The translations under genes were made by a program, and so were the position numbers. The notes beneath the pieces are model-generated. The model was not told where the DNA came from, made no database searches, and worked only from the letters and a program-made list of their open reading frames with translations. DNA of 64,000 nt from Ilyonectria destructans (lineage: Eukaryota > Ascomycota > Sordariomycetes > Hypocreales > Nectriaceae), in NCBI GenBank assembly GCA_020740775.1, contig JAHEWK010000009.1, positions 930,001-994,000 on the forward strand, read 5' to 3'. Positions 22,541 to 33,069 of the stretch are shown in pieces (positions within the stretch are counted from its first letter, which is position 1; the number at the start of each line of letters is the position of its first letter).

Positions 22541-23952
22541 TTTCAAAATGATCCTACTCAATAGTCAAGGAATTCCACCAACCACAGGTATCTACTTGGC
22601 TTCAAATGCGATAGATACATAGAATTACTATTTGTTACCATCGAATGCACGTTCTCCCCCCTTGCGATTGAAGCGAAAGGGAGCGATCGGTTATGTAATT
22701 GTTCAAGAATAACGAGAATAATGTCTGGAAATTGTTTCTCTGCACAAGCGCCGGTACACTCGATCATCAGCCGGTACAAAGTGGCAGCTATGGTGCTACG
22801 TCTTAGGCGAGGCATTATCCAAGGCAGACACAGGCCAAAGGATTTCTGACAATGTAATGGAGCAAACCAAGATGGCAGTAAAAGACAGTGGCACCCCGGT
22901 CTAAGGAGTAGTAATCAATCAACAAGTTAATCACTACGATCGACTCAGTGCAGGGGCGTCGGCGATCGCGTTGGTATGCAGTAGTGCCGCTCTTAGGCGC
23001 GTGTCGAGTTGGCGGCATGCACTCGATCACCACCTCGGATGGAACAGTCCAACAAGTCGGCAGCGAAATATCAAACGGACCCACGGCGAGATAAAGGAGA
23101 GTGGTAGAAGACGGTATGGTCAACGGGCAACATAGGAGCGACAAGGAAGAAGATGGTGAGGCGTGAACAATCTCAGTAGAGGGGAATGGATGAAGGATAT
23201 TTCCAACACTTCGTCCTCACCCATCATATCTTTGTAGGATATTTCCACGAGTTTCAACGCTTGTCAATGCTTGGGCGCCTCCGATATACATCAACGATTC
23301 TACGGGGCTCAACCTTTAGATACCGATTGATGAGACAAAAATACATGTCTGATATACTAGGGGGGCCTCAACAGCGGTCTCCCATCTGACTCGTTCCTTC
23401 GGGCAGGGGGATCGTTTGATTGGGAAAATAGTCGTTGAATGGGAAGATATTTCAGATTGCATAAGCCTACACGTGCCGGTAACTTCACCAGGTCAATAGG
23501 CCTGTGTGGATTAATATTATAAAATGCTACTCTTGGTACTGGCAAGAATTATTACAAACGAGTGTCTTATTTCCCTACATAATCGAGCTATTGATGTATC
23601 TTTATGTGCCCCATTTCCCACTATATATGTGTGGACCATTCTCCTACTTGACAACCCCAAGTCAGTCTAGGGGCCGGTTTTCAGAGTTCTTTTGTTCTTG
23701 CAAATGTGGCCTTTCTGGTCTACTAGGACCAGAAAATAAAGAAACAACAACAAGGCAAGACAAAGTGTGATATCATACGCCATAGCATATATGTGATACA
23801 AACACTATATCTTCCTACTGCTCACCCTACACCCCCTAAGATCATCATAGCCAAGATACACCGGGCTGTTCCTGGAAGACCACTAGAAAGTATGTCTGCA
23901 GCTCAAGTAATGGCCAAAAAACTTGGGCGGCAAGTTTACCATCTAGTTTCCT
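22541..23952. other. Intergenic, no gene seen
   Basis: About 1.4 kb, partly AT-rich, between the monooxygenase and a minus-strand zinc-finger-like gene. I found no domain, repeat or RNA. Confidence 0.55.
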
Positions 23953-24483
23953 TCACGTCTTTGGTGGGCGACCACGTTTCTTTCCGCATCCCTCCAGATC
24001 CGCCAAATGATCCAGATGATCCCGTTGAGACATCGCATAGTGTCCCTTGACACACCTGAATGGCATAATTGCATTTTTCTTGCATTTCTCCACATGTCGC
24101 TTGTGGTTGTCACGTCGAGGAACCATGTCGCCACAGCAGCATTGGTACGTGCCGAGTGGTGCTTCCTCCCTGCTCTTGCCGTAGAAATCTTGGCGATGTT
24201 TTTTGGAGATTTCATGTTTTTCGCGGTCTTTCTTGGACATTTTGGACAACAGTGTCTCGGTACAGCTGCACGGACGAGGTACGCGGCTGTTCTGGCTGTG
24301 TTGACTTGCAGGAGTGGAGCGAAGTGTTGTATACGCGCTCGATGGTGGTGTTGTATCCTCGGTAGACATTGGCGTGTTATCATCGATAGACATCGGCGTG
24401 GTATCATCGGTTGACGTCGGCGATGTATCATCGGTTGACGTCGGCGATGTATCCTCCGTTGACATCGATGTGGAGTACACCAT
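23953..24483 (-). CDS. Zinc-finger-like protein with octapeptide repeats and AT-hook
   Basis: From ATG 24483 this gives 176 residues. Residues 10-49 are five copies of an 8-residue Thr/Ser/Asp/Pro unit (DDTSPTST type). After a basic segment (KKDREKHEISKKHRQ) comes YQCCCGDMVPRRDNHKRHVEKC, a C2H2-like finger, then a second Cys/His group, and a C-terminal AT-hook-like KKRGRPPKT. A DNA-binding role is inferred from these. The same frame is open upstream to about 24771 and there reads a second Cys-rich group (DCGPCVFGASVCEHCQ), but contains no ATG. The true protein may therefore start in an unseen upstream exon or at a non-AUG codon. A TATA-like sequence lies on this strand near 24925. I do not recognise the family. 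Confidence 0.5.
   Translation of the reverse strand: MVYSTSMSTEDTSPTSTDDTSPTSTDDTTPMSIDDNTPMSTEDTTPPSSAYTTLRSTPASQHSQNSRVPRPCSCTETLLSKMSKKDREKHEISKKHRQDFYGKSREEAPLGTYQCCCGDMVPRRDNHKRHVEKCKKNAIMPFRCVKGHYAMSQRDHLDHLADLEGCGKKRGRPPKT
24337..24456 (-). repeat. Five 24-bp coding repeats
   Basis: Five degenerate 24-bp units encode the Thr/Ser/Asp/Pro octapeptides of the zinc-finger-like gene. The unit length is a multiple of three, so copy-number change keeps the frame. On the plus strand the clearest units read GTTGACGTCGGCGATGTATC. Confidence 0.8.
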
Positions 24484-26027
24484 GATGTTAGACGACGTGG
24501 GAGAGGTGTTTTCGTAACGAGTTCCCTCTCCCAGAATCTGGCGGGGATCAACGCAATCGCGTTCATTGTGAGCAATTTGTGACGGAGGCGAATCCGCAAT
24601 TATAGAGGAAGGGATGTCGGAACCACAGTCGTGTTCGTGGTTGCTGTCGAAATAGGTTTGGCAATGTTCGCAAACCGAGGCACCAAAGACACAGGGACCG
24701 CAGTCACTTGTCGTTAGTTGATGATCATGATATCGCCGCGAAATGGAGAATGCGGGGAATGATTCCCCGCACTCTTATCCGTGAAGAAGAGAAAGAAATG
24801 TGGATAAAATGTAACCGAACTGGTGATCAACGGTTGAGATTGCCTCCCCGCGGAGAAGTCTTGCTCGGGATGGAAAAGAAAGAAGAGATTCTCTGGAAGG
24901 AGCAGAGACTGGCTCCTCTTTATAGATGCCAGACCGTCTCTACCATGTGCGGGGCGATCATGTTCCTCAGCTGCCAGTTGTGCCTTGCAAACATGTTGAG
25001 CCAAGCGCATGGCTTCCAAGGCACTAGGGCTGTCTCAGCTGCACCGTTTTCGTACTTTCCTCTGTTCCCAACCACTTCATTGAGGCCATTATTCGGCAAG
25101 GTGTGTGTCCACGGCACCTGACTGGCTTCATACGGTTTGGGCTGCATTCCATCTGTAAGACCGGGTACGACCGGATGCGCAGGGCCTCTTGCAGAAAAGC
25201 GGGAACTTTACCATCATGCGGCCTGGTCTGGTGAGGCCATTATGCTGATTCGTCCTGGCCTTGTTGCCCCTCTGCCATCAGGCAGATTCGGCGATAAACT
25301 AAAGCGAGGCAGTGTTACATCGGCATCGCCACCAACATCGGGCAGACCAGGATCTTAGGTGAGGCCATAATGCTGATTCGCCGAGGCCTTGTCAATCTTT
25401 CTATCCCTTTAGCGCGATACGGTGCCTTTTTTATACTGTATCCACACTTGCCGTTCAGCTCGCAGGTACGGAAAACTTGGCAAAGATCTCTGCCATCCTC
25501 TTGTACACAAAAATGATCAACAAGATCAACAATACCTTTCTTTGCATTGCGCAACGCTAGGACATACCGCCAGATGGTCTCCTCACAGGTCTCCCTTTGC
25601 TGGCTGCAATCTATGTCCAGTACAGAAAAGGCACTGCATGGTGCGCCTAAAGGGATGCTTTGAGTACCGTCGGACCACAACCCTTGCCGCACAGGACTCC
25701 TGCAAAAGCAATGATACCCACAGTGACTTCCTGCACGAATTTCACCATGCCGAAATCGTCAAAGAATTCTGGATTCGACTGGACTTCTATTGCTATACAA
25801 ATCAGATAAGGCTCTAGGTACATTTAAATTCCCGTTCAGTCGTTGGCTGTACACCCCTGCCTCGTGAACCCAGGATTGCTTGACGGTACGTACACGAAGG
25901 AATGAACAGGGCCAAGATTCGCGGCCGGTCGGCTTTTTGTTCAGGCCAATTTCTCAGTACAGCCCATTTTTGCAAATGCCGTGGTATTGTCGAACCTGCT
26001 TGACATGAAGAAATGGCCTCCACAAAG
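24484..26027. other. Spacer with a perfect palindrome and a 35-bp direct repeat
   Basis: No certain gene. GCGGGGAAT-G-ATTCCCCGC at 24752..24770 is a perfect inverted repeat upstream of the zinc-finger-like gene. A direct repeat of about 35 bp (GTGAGGCCATTATGCTGATT and the like) occurs at 25230..25264 and 25359..25393 with a few differences. Longer frames here show no domain. Confidence 0.5.
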
Positions 26028-26647
26028 TTATGGTCCACTCTTCAATCGACTGCAAATTGGCTTCATGGGCTTCTTGTGCCTGTACAAGGAACGTATTAGA
26101 CAGACACACCTTGCAATGAAGTGACCATCTTACAGGCCGAAAGGAAAGGGAAACGTACATCTTTTTGTCTGCCTTGCCAGCCACGTTCGCAGCTTCTGCG
26201 GCTTCCTCCTTCTCCTTCTCCATCCGCTGGGCCTCTCTCGCCTCCGCATTGTCACAATGAGAACAGGTCTTATCGTATCTCAGGTAGGACTTTTTGCACA
26301 CAGGGCAACTCACATAGCACCCGGCTCTGCGACACTTTGGGCCCTGCAGCGCCCTATGTATGGGGCAATGGTGCTGACGACACATCTTCTCCAACGCTTG
26401 AGGCGTGAAGATTTCCTTCCAGTGTCCCGTCGAGGATTCGTGGCGCTTGGGGGGGTGTTCAGGGATTGTGGCACCTTGCCTCCACCGACAGCAGAGTTGA
26501 AGAGATTGGGGACGGTAGAGTGCGATGGAGGGATCTCAACGGTGGGTTCAAGAATTCTTGGCTGAGATCGCTTGGGGGTGCGTTGAGGGATGCGTTTGGC
26601 GGTGCCTTTAAGGGTGGCGCGACCGTGCCTTTAAGACTACAGTACAT
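26028..26647 (-). pseudogene. Cys-rich gene broken at two C runs, or carrying sequence errors
   Basis: The clearest part reads MCRQHHCPIHRALQGPKC, CYVSCPVCKKSYLRYDKTC-HC and a Glu/Ala-rich helix ending ADKK; a 79-bp intron (26158..26080) joins it to a short end, HKKPMKPICSRLKSGP, stop at 26028. Upstream the frame can be followed only by shifting at two C runs: 5 C at 26574-26578 and 7 C at 26449-26455. One extra C in each would link proline-rich segments that both contain PPKR. Either two real frameshifts or homopolymer miscounts explain this. The protein looks like a small zinc-binding nuclear or cytosolic protein, but I do not recognise the family. The 5' limit is uncertain. Confidence 0.4.
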
Positions 26648-27369
26648 TAACTGCGATGCAGAGGCGAAGAATGGCCTCAGCGACAGGTACTAATTTCTTC
26701 GCTCTTGGAGCCTGATGACGACTCATCGAGCGTGTGTGCTGCTACAGACCATGGCGGATGGCCAAGGCTTCCTGTGACACAATACGACTTGCCTACCAAT
26801 TACCTACAAATCCAGAACTGAACCCCACCTCAAAGAATGCCTGGGTAGGGAACTTGCATAATGGCGAAACCTGCCCCTGCATCTTGCGGGCTGAGATTGA
26901 GAAGCCCAGCCACGATTGGCAAGCATACACAACACCGCCAGTGAGGCCATTTTGGGGGTACCAGCGAACCACCCTTGAGATCTGCCAGGGTTTTTCCTCA
27001 TTCCCCTAGCGGCCCTTGGCTCTGAGGGCTAGAGCATCCATCCCTTCGTCAACCCCCTGTACGGTTGCGCTTGGCGAAGCGTAGCAGTGGAGGGATGTGT
27101 GGGGCGAGGGGCTGAGGAGGCAAGGTGAAGGCTGGCTGCATCTCTGTCATTTACGCGGCTGCATCTCCTCAGCCCCAACCCTTCCTGTATGGCCCCGTGG
27201 TCTGCACAAGCGAGGATGGCCAGTGAACTGATCAAGCTTGGAAAAGTAGAGTATAATGGTGGAGCAATGTTGGAGAGTCACAGATCCTGAACTGGTCACA
27301 CTTGGCTGCTGTCAGGTCTGGTGTGGTGAGCCACAGCAATCAATCGCCATGACCCCAGCATCCCAGCCC

Positions 27370-27442
27370 AAAGACTCCAGCGATCCCAGAGACTCCAGCG
27401 ACCCCAGAGACTCCAGCGACATCAGAGACTCCAGCGACATCA
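27370..27442 (+). repeat. Four 18-bp tandem repeats
   Basis: Four copies of GACTCCAGCGACMYCAGA in tandem, with changes only in two or three positions. In one frame they would read DSSDPR, but the surrounding frame has no other sign of being a gene. Confidence 0.85.
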
Positions 27443-28989
27443 GCGGCATGGCGCCTCTCTGTGTCAGGCTTGATAAACCTCGGGCTGGATTGGTACTCGG
27501 CGGAGCCTCTTCTGCGCCGAATTCCTTGGGGCGTAGTTGTAGGAAACAGGCCCTTCGCAGGCTTCATCGATTTGAAGTTGAAATTGACTCTGCTAATCGA
27601 GGGAGATCAACCCGATATCCATGTAGCGTCCCTAGGGGTCCCCTGTCTGAAAACTCCACTACCGAGAGCTGTGGGCACGCTGGAATGGCGCTGTGGGGGT
27701 CACAACCAAGCTGCTCTGGGGAAGAGCCAGGGCCGGTCGCAAGCGTTTGCGACGCGGAGAACGGTGCAACTTGTCATCTCATGCCAACTCCTCTCATTTG
27801 TATCGGGATGGGGCATCACGGGCAACAATCTTGTTAATTGTCGTTTTTTTATCCCTAACCTTATTTAACGAGTGGTGTATTGTGATTGTATGAGGCGGCC
27901 AAGCTAGCAGAACAGCAGCCCTCCCGTCCCCCCGAAAAACACAACACAGGCGACATTATTTGTGATTGTGGCGAGGTACTTTCTTGCCGACAATGGTGGC
28001 TGAGACAGCATATTGTCTGTGATAAGGCGCCTGCATGTTACTCGACCTAGTCAAGTTAGGGTCGATAGATATCCATGTGCCAGCAGGGCATTTCTTGATC
28101 CTAGAATCTTCCTCACGACGCCAAAGCCGGAGGTTCACTTACCTTGCTGATGGTTATCCTAGTGTTTGTATCTGACGTCAACCAGTGAAGAAGCGACCGG
28201 GGCCTGAAAGCGAGTACTCTCGGCCCCAGGGTGGTGCATGCCGCTGAACGCTAGCGGCCTCGCTGCTACCTTCATTCAGCATGTGTGAAAGCTTTCGTGC
28301 CCACCGTTGGAAAGCTGCTCCGTCAAAGCGGTGGAGACGAGACAGGATTGAGCCGCCAATATCGCCAAGCACTCCGCCCCTCACCGAGGACCACGACGCC
28401 TGGCTAGGGTTTCTGTGACACAACACGGGTATGATTGGTCGGGAAAGTTAACGGAAACGGCTTGCAGCTGGTTTCAGCAGAGAAGTGCCGATGGACCGGT
28501 CCGGTCCTGTCTCTACGTTGGGAGAACGTCATCCCCATTAGCATCAGCACCGCAAACCGCAACGAGCACCACGGACCGCAGGTTTGCATCGGTTATACCT
28601 GCCTCAACGACTCGAAAACCATTTGCGACGCGGCGCTTGGCTAGTCGTGCGCAAATCTTGGGTGCGACGATGAGCATCTTGCCATAAGAAACAGGTTCCA
28701 GCATGGCGTCAGCTGAAACGTAAGTGGAGTGATGAGGCTCAACAGCTAAGACATGGCGATAAATTCAGCAGCCCATCGAGAGAGGATTGTGAGAAGCAGC
28801 ATGAGGGGGCAGATCCACCGTAACGTCGTGGTTGAGGTTTGCGTGGACGGTTTGTTACGGTGGTCATGTGATTAAACGGTGGCTGGCTTGAAGCGAACTT
28901 GCCTTATTAAGCGCGCAGACCTGGATTAAGTGCCTCCGAATACGGTTGGAGTAAAGGAATGGAGGCACATGGTTAGCAGGCAATAACTA

Positions 28990-29830
28990 AAACGGATCCA
29001 GTATTTGCTCAGAAGTATGGTTGTATGTGCCAGCTTCCTTCTTCCTTGATATCATATCTTGGCCATTCTGTCACCCTTCTTGAAAGCCCCAGCTCAGTTC
29101 CTGTTGTGCTATAGTACAGTTGGGGGTCCGTAGGTATATTATATGTCCGTAGTGGTCGCGCTGATACGCTTTCTTACCCTCTCCAGCTAGCCATCTGTTT
29201 CAAACGCGACAGACATATAGAATTGCCATTTGTAACGGACCATTCAGTACTTGGGGAAGTTTCACCAGTCAACTCTACGCTCCACAATGTGCGGGTCGTG
29301 ATCGTGCGTTGAGGATCTCCGACTCCACTCTCTAGTCAACCATCTGTAAAGTCCCATCATCTCTCTTTATGAGTGCTTAAGAGAAGATGGCTTGACCTCA
29401 ACAATCTCAGGATGAACCCAGGGTAGAATTAGAGGAACACCACTCAAACACTCGCGTGATGACTGACAACATAATAGGAGAAAACGGCAAAAAAGAAGAC
29501 ATACAACAGCGAGGATTCCCCGGTCGTCACCGACCCGAGTACTAATTCGCCGCTTCTCAGCTTGACTAAGGGAGAGCGGACGGGATCCCGTATTTTCTAA
29601 GAGCTATGGTCGTATGTGCTGGTTTTGGGCTTCCTGGGCCTCATGTCGTGGCCATTTTGCGCCCCTTCTGAAGCCCCATCGGAGTGCCTCATCTAAGTCC
29701 CGGTTGCATTATAGACTCATTAGAGGTCTGTAGACAAATCACATATCCGTGATCGTCATTTTTTTTCATCACAAGTCGTATGCTTTGACGTTTTTACCTG
29801 TCCTTTACGCTCCCCTAGTAAATCGTGCTA
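28990..29830. repeat. Diverged direct repeat pair, about 240 bp each
   Basis: Around 28990-29235 and 29585-29830 the same order of words recurs: GGATCC-AGTATTT versus GGATCCCGTATTTT, TATGGTTGTATGTGC versus TATGGTCGTATGTGC, TTGGCCATT versus GTGGCCATT, then GAAAGCCCC versus GAAGCCCC. Many differences are C/T. They could be ends of an old transposable element; no coding remnant lies between them. Confidence 0.5.
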
Positions 29831-29877
29831 CCTAGGATCTGACACATTAACTATGAAGTTACCACCTTTCCCGAGAT

Positions 29878-31447
29878 TCATTCAACCTCCCTTCTAGAGA
29901 AAAATACATTCAGCCCCCATTGAGTCATAAACCAACGATTCTTAAAGCCATATCCCTTTCCGTCGTTCTCAAATTCTATGTCATACATCAACAGCAACGT
30001 GGGGATCAACTTAGTCGTTTCCAATAAGCTGATATGTCGACCTGAGCATGTATGAAGACCGTGACCAAAGGTCAGAAAGCGCCGATTCATGAGTTTCAAA
30101 TGCTCCTCGCTAGTTTCGGACTCTGTCCATCGCTCAGGTTTAAAGGTTTGGATCAGGGAAGACTTCGGAGTCATAGTGTAACACCACTGGATTGATCCCG
30201 ACTTCGACGCCTTCTCCAATGTGATGGCCACTTATCAGAGCTCCGCCAGGAGGTACTTCTCGGCCCAGTATCATGCCCACGGACGGATGCATGCGCATCG
30301 CTTCACTGATGCAGGCGTTCAGGTAGACTAATTCATTTGCCGCTTGAAAGTCAACAGGCAATGTGAGCTTCTCACAAACCTCGTCACACAGTTTATCGTA
30401 TGCCTTCGGGCTTTTGAGCGGGTAATAGAAAACGGATCGCAGCGCAATTGCCGTCGTATCACTTCCAGCCGAGATGTTGCCGAGGGCGTTCCCGTGGATC
30501 TCATCATCAGTGATGGATTTAGGATTTTGTTGTTGATTCATGACCAGAAGTTGAAGGAATGTCGCAGGATCGCCGGTATAAGGTTTCTCGGAACTTGCTT
30601 CGGTTTCGCGGATGGCAAGGTCCATCATCTCGAGGTGTGACGATGTGTTGCCAGCGACCCACCCAGCTAGCCGTGGGTTTTTCAAGAGGAATTTGTGGCA
30701 CCATGAGATTTGACCAAACTGCTAGCATGTTAGTCTAATTCAACGGTTTTGATCAAGAGCCTGACCTACAATAGCCATATAGTGGGTGAAGACGTCCAGA
30801 ACATAGTACAAGTCTAGGTGGTCACCCTTCTCGAGGTAATTGAAGTCCTTGCCAAATGTGATTGCGAAGATGGTGTCCATCGCGTAATACTTCAAGATAT
30901 CTCCCAGGTTGCACACTTTCTTCGTCTCCGCATGCTCGTCAAGCATATTCAGCAGCCTGTCAGTGACTTTGTTAATGAAAGGCTCCATTTTTACCACATT
31001 GTTAAGAGAATATGCATTTGCAGCGCCTATATTTAGTCGAGAATGGATCTTTCCGTCTTTGGTAGAGAAGGGGTCGTCAATGTACTCTCCCTTGTCATCG
31101 GTAAACGCTCCCAACTTGAAAGATTCGGATTTGACGAATTCGGTGGTGATGCCGCACATCTGGGTGATTTCAGATGCATCCGAGACAGACACAATCTTCG
31201 GAGCGAGACGGACAATTTTGCCGTATTTTCGATGCAATTCAATGTCCAGTGTATGGCTTTGAGACCTATACACAGACCAAAGTCGCGGAATGGTTCAAAT
31301 GGAGTTCAAGAAGTGCCCTGGTACTTTGTTCATGCCCTTTTGGTATCGGTTGAAAAGTAGCCGACATAATATCAAGACATCTACCAAGGCATAGCCGTAT
31401 GAGCGCATCACAAGGAGCGCCTGTCCGATCAAGACTTCAATCGCCAT
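29878..31447 (-). pseudogene. Cytochrome P450, copy B, probably dead
   Basis: Same P450 family as copy A. From ATG 31447 the frame has a TGA at 31297..31295, before IPRLWSVYRSQSHTLDIELH. A 51-bp intron (30769..30719) sits at the same place as in copy A. Core motifs are all present: I-helix NISAGSDTTAIALRS, K-helix EAMRMHP, heme loop FGHGLHTCSGRHIS. Near 30138-30150 the frame slips between FPDP and FKPERW (2 bases lost or 1 gained), which would cut off the heme-binding end. With two lesions the gene is most likely inactive, though far less eroded than copy A. A sequence error at either site cannot be excluded. It is divergent from the dead monooxygenase B across a 326-bp spacer. Confidence 0.75.
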
Positions 31448-31773
31448 GGTTCTGCCGGCCGATACACTTTGAGGTGATTGGGAAAACGGAGCATCAGAGG
31501 CATCCTGTTCCTTGCTAGGTTTCTATGCCCCTCCCGACCACTTTTGGCTAAATTTCTTTGCATCACCCATTCCGTACGCAGTAGACCAGGTCTGTGGGGT
31601 ATCTTCATTTCGACACTACGCTCGTATCGTCACCTGGGTGTGTCAATTAGGCACTGGGCGCACCCTTCATTCCGCAAATGGGGAAATTTTCCGGTCCCAG
31701 AAACACAAAGCTAGAATATCCGTGCAGGTTAGCTTGGAATACTTGCTAACATGAGATTTCGACACAAACGCAG
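31448..31773. other. Spacer between P450-B and monooxygenase-B relics
   Basis: This 326-bp stretch should hold the old divergent promoter and the missing N-terminal exon of monooxygenase B. I could not find the FAD-binding GxGxxG segment in any frame, so that part is deleted or unrecognisable. Confidence 0.5.
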
Positions 31774-33069
31774 GTAGAGTCTTTAATAAGTGGGAGAATG
31801 GCGAGATTGGAAAGAAGCTCTGGACAACCGGCGGGGTCGCTTATAGTCAAATCGACATATACAATTCCCAAAATGTCCTGTTGTGCTCACTCCCATATGA
31901 ACGAGGTGTTCACGTCTCAAACACCTTCTCAGCACGCCGAGGACCCAATGGCAAAGGTGATTTGGGACTACGCTGCAGAGCTTGGCGTCGAAATGCGCAA
32001 CTTGACTCGTGTTGTCGACTACATTAATACGGAAACAGAGCACGGTGTTATCACTGAGAGTGGAGAACGGATCCTAGCTGATGTTGTGTTGGAGAGTGAT
32101 TGGTCACGCTCCAAGGCACGAGAGAAGTTGATGGGATTGAGGGAGACCAATGTGCACAGCGGCTACGCCATCTTCCGAACCCTTTTTGAGCTCACCGACG
32201 AAGATCGAAAGAATGCCTTGATTCTCGACGCGACCAAGGGACTGACTCGGAACTGGACTGCCGGTTGGGTAGGTCCAAATGTTCACGGGTTCATGTTCAT
32301 CTTTGACGACGCCAAGTAAGTCTGGCTTCACAGTCCTATCCTGCTGCCCCATATGAATGACCCAACTAACAAATCTCAACCAGGTACTGCTGTTAGCTCT
32401 TCACCCATATCAATGGTGGAGATATCGGTGACTCGTGGCAGCTGCCAGCCAATAAATCAGAAATTTTAAGCTACCTCAAAACAGCTAAATTTCCCCAAAT
32501 CTAGACAGACTTCGTCAACTTGACGCCAGATGACAGGATCTCCGACTATAAGCTAGTGTAGCGCGATCCCATCAAAACCTAGCTCTCGTCCACCAAGCAC
32601 TGCGCCATAATCGGAGACGCCGCTCACGCTCATTTGCCCACGTCATCACAGGGTGCATTCCAGGCTGTTGAAGACGCTGCCACAAAATCGCCATCTGTCT
32701 AGCAAAGCCAAAGGAGATGTCCCGCTTGCACTCCAGGTCTTTGAACGCATCCGCTTTAACCGGTCTTATGTTATCCACCAGTCATCGACTTCTACACGAG
32801 ATGTCTACCACAAGCACGAATGGACGCCAGAGCTTATCAAGGAGTATTCCAAGTCACTTAGCATGGCAGGGTTCGATTGGGTCACCGATTTTGAGGTACA
32901 AGAGCAAGCTTGTGAGCACTTTGACCACTTGGCCGAAGACGTTAGAAGCGGGAAGCAGGGCACTATAGAAGAACTCTCGTTACCGGCAGGTGGCGCGTTT
33001 GAAGAGCAGGTTAGAGTGGAGGAGCTTCGCCTTGAGGATAAGAAGGCGCCTGTTGTCGCCCCAGTTTGA
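31774..33069 (+). pseudogene. FAD-dependent monooxygenase pseudogene, copy B
   Basis: Paralogue of the intact gene at 21 kb, roughly 60% alike over the C-terminal third by eye. It starts inside the protein at RVFNKWENGEIG; about 55 N-terminal residues with the FAD Rossmann motif are missing. There is a frameshift near 31945 (ARRGP to MAKVIWDYAAELGVEM) and another near 32690. Intron 1 is kept (32316..32383) while introns 2 and 3 of copy A are absent. Four in-frame TAG codons (32394, 32502, 32559, 32580) all stand at positions where copy A has TGG. Conserved stretches include IGDAAHAHLPTSSQGAFQAVEDAA and VFERIRFNRSYVIHQ. It cannot make a working enzyme. Confidence 0.9.

Larger units (their letters stand above)
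26648..29877. other. Gene-poor stretch with minisatellite and degenerate repeats
   Basis: About 3.2 kb without a supported gene. A 193-residue open frame (27256-27837) owes part of its length to a minisatellite and shows no domain. Two similar stretches, about 28990-29235 and 29585-29830, look like a diverged direct repeat; the element type is unknown. Confidence 0.5.

Noticed and set aside
24708..25121. 137-codon plus-strand frame
   Set aside because: It runs through the likely promoter of the minus-strand zinc-finger-like gene, lacks a domain and has biased composition.
27256..27837. 193-codon plus-strand frame with DSSDPR repeats
   Set aside because: Part of its length comes from an 18-bp minisatellite; the rest has no domain, leader or convincing promoter.
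29878..31447. P450-B as an intact gene
   Set aside because: Core motifs are intact, but a TGA at 31297 and a frame slip before the PERW motif both need to be explained away; pseudogene is the simpler call.
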